DNA from: Planctomycetota bacterium
GTDB lineage: Bacteria > Planctomycetota > Phycisphaerae > Phycisphaerales > UBA1924
Reading direction: 5' to 3'
DNA length: 54,703 bases
Assembly: GCA_014584315.1 (NCBI GenBank)
Contig: JACTNA010000010.1
Coordinates: 1-54,703 of the forward strand
Shown here in pieces: positions 53,850-54,703 of this stretch. Every line of letters starts with the position of its first letter. The first letter of the stretch is position 1. The notes beneath the pieces were generated by a model. The model was not told where the DNA came from, ran no database searches, and saw only the letters and a list, made by a program, of their open reading frames with translations. The translations under genes and the position numbers were made by a program.

Positions 53850-54467
53850 ATGAGCGAGTACGACCGAGGGCTTGGGCCGCCACCGACCGGGTTTGACCCC
53901 GACGATCCGTCGCTGTTCGTCGAGGCGCCCAGGTGGCCGAAGGTGGTGGGGACCATCAGCATCGTGTGGGCCTGCATGGGGCTGACCTGCGCCGGATGCG
54001 GCTTTGCGGTCATGCCCTTCCAGGCCCAGTTCATGGAGCCGATGCTCGAGGGCGCGCCGCTCCCGCCGACGATGGTCATGGGGCCGCTCGACTGGGCGCT
54101 CGCCGGGATCGGCCTCGCGCTGACGCTGGTGCTGCTCTTCGCGGGCGTGACGACGGTCGGCCGCAAGTCGGTCGGCAGGGCGCTGCATCTGGCCTATGCC
54201 GTCGCTTCCATCCCGCTGGTCGGAGTCAACATCTGGAACGTGCTCGACAAGAACGCGGCGATGGCCCAGTGGGCGGCCGACTACCCGAACAGCCCGATGG
54301 CGCAGGGCCAGACCGGCCCCGGTGCGGCGATCGGCATGGCGATCTCGGTCGCGATGATCCTGCTCTTCGGGCTGGCGTGGCCGGTCTTCTGCCTGATCTG
54401 GTTCGGGCTGGTGAAACGGTCCGCCGAGTCGATGACGGGGGGGACCGGGGACAGTGAACCACGGTAA
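53850..54467 (+). CDS. Integral membrane protein of unknown function
   Basis: The 205-residue protein has four hydrophobic segments: VVGTISIVWACMGLTCAGCG, WALAGIGLALTLVLLFAGV, LAYAVASIPLVGVNIW and AAIGMAISVAMILLFGLAWPVFCLIWF. A polar N-terminal 30 residues (PPPTGFDPDDPSLFVEAPRWP) is cytoplasmic. I know no family, but such four-helix proteins with a proline-rich lead are common planctomycete hypotheticals. It starts 21 bp after pheS and may be co-transcribed. Confidence 0.75.
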   Translation: MSEYDRGLGPPPTGFDPDDPSLFVEAPRWPKVVGTISIVWACMGLTCAGCGFAVMPFQAQFMEPMLEGAPLPPTMVMGPLDWALAGIGLALTLVLLFAGVTTVGRKSVGRALHLAYAVASIPLVGVNIWNVLDKNAAMAQWAADYPNSPMAQGQTGPGAAIGMAISVAMILLFGLAWPVFCLIWFGLVKRSAESMTGGTGDSEPR

Positions 54468-54535
54468 CGATCCGGCGGTTCCGCTCCGGCGGCAGCGCCG
54501 GTGCCGGACCGCACCGAAAGTCGCCCCGGAGAGAC

Positions 54536-54565
54536 CTGACGGCGGCCGCCCATGGGAGGTATACT
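54536..54565 (+). promoter_or_regulatory. Promoter of the tRNA-Gly gene
   Basis: CTGACG (54536-54541) and TATACT (54560-54565) are 18 bp apart, and the tRNA begins 10 bp after the -10. GC-rich surroundings make the TATACT box stand out. Confidence 0.65.
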
Positions 54566-54575
54566 GATGGCCTAC

Positions 54576-54647
54576 GCGGGCGTAGTTCAGCGGTAGAACG
54601 TCAGCTTCCCAAGCTGAATGTCGAGGGTTCGATTCCCTTCGCCCGCT
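54576..54647 (+). tRNA. tRNA-Gly(CCC)
   Basis: The cloverleaf is complete. Acceptor GCGGGCG pairs with CGCCCGC (54640-54646), discriminator T54647. The D arm lies in TAGTTCAGCGGTAGAA. The anticodon stem TCAGC/GCTGA encloses loop TTCCCAA, giving anticodon CCC. The T arm is GAGGG-TTCGATT-CCCTT. It has 72 nt and does not encode CCA. Confidence 0.95.
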
Positions 54648-54650
54648 TTG

Positions 54651-54692
54651 AAGACCGCCGTTGTCCAGCACGGACAGCGGCGGTCTTTGTTT
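54651..54692 (+). terminator. Rho-independent terminator of tRNA-Gly
   Basis: AAGACCGCCG (54651-54660) pairs with CGGCGGTCTT (54678-54687), with an inner TGTCC/GGACA pair, followed by TGTTT. A long stem and a T-rich end make this a convincing terminator. Confidence 0.85.
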
Positions 54693-54703
54693 GCCAACTC
54701 CCG

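Noticed and set aside
52665..54671. 668-codon minus-strand frame over pheS and the membrane protein gene
   Set aside because: It is antisense to pheS, a clear synthetase, and shows the His/Arg/Gly-rich composition of a shadow frame.

Overview
This GC-rich window looks like the chromosome of a planctomycete, most likely class Phycisphaerae. That placement is an inference. It rests on the NSLDFLAFLN-type dockerin repeats on a secreted protein, a membrane protein ending in a CxxC zinc ribbon, a loosely packed ribosomal-protein cluster with GTG starts and lineage-type extensions, and the absence of rpmD, adk and rpsD from their usual places. No rRNA is present to confirm it.

Region 1 (1-7.6 kb) is accessory. 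It holds three partial RHS cassettes in tandem. Two carry a dockerin-like EF-hand module inside the RHS core and end in different cysteine-rich tips. Each complete tip is followed by a different, lower-GC gene (an exported protein at 1295-2374, a small membrane protein at 5711-5911). The second cassette is split by an intact IS110-family element of IS1111 type (3073-4428). The element has subterminal inverted repeats, a DEDD/Ser transposase and a 230-bp non-coding end where a bridge RNA is expected. An unrecognised gene (6741-7619) follows.

Region 2 (7.6-11.6 kb) begins with the 3' half of a tRNA-Pro gene, a likely integration scar. Next come merR and a thioredoxin-like/MerT/MerP fusion, with two near-identical MerR operators and no merA. 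Then come a zinc-ribbon membrane protein and a flavodiiron-type protein. Three intergenic repeats punctuate this stretch.

Region 3 (11.6-35.8 kb) is mixed housekeeping: GH78 rhamnosidase, oligopeptide ABC ATPase, M16 peptidase, a secreted dockerin protein with an in-frame amber codon, a two-domain thiamine phosphate synthase, zwf-pgl-rluA, a PMT-type glycosyltransferase, a coiled-coil zinc-ribbon protein, cdsA-uppS-purA, a small zinc ribbon, an FHA protein, hemW, ruvB, an M28 peptidase and an exported protein of unknown function.

Region 4 (35.9-52 kb) is the S10-spc-alpha ribosomal cluster in one direction: rpsJ, rplC, rplD, rplW, rplB, rpsS, rplV, rpsC, rplP, rpmC, rpsQ, rplN, rplX, rplE, rpsN, rpsH, rplF, rplR, rpsE, rplO, secY, map, infA, rpmJ, rpsM, rpsK, rpoA, rplQ. 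A consensus-like promoter lies at 35940. The most striking protein is L22 (rplV), which carries an N-terminal Xre-type helix-turn-helix. S14 has lost three of four zinc ligands, L17 has a large insertion, and the MetAP-like protein lacks the conserved active-site His. The window ends with an exported protein, pheS, a membrane protein and tRNA-Gly(CCC) with its promoter and terminator.

All calls were made by reading sequence and translations. No database search was run.
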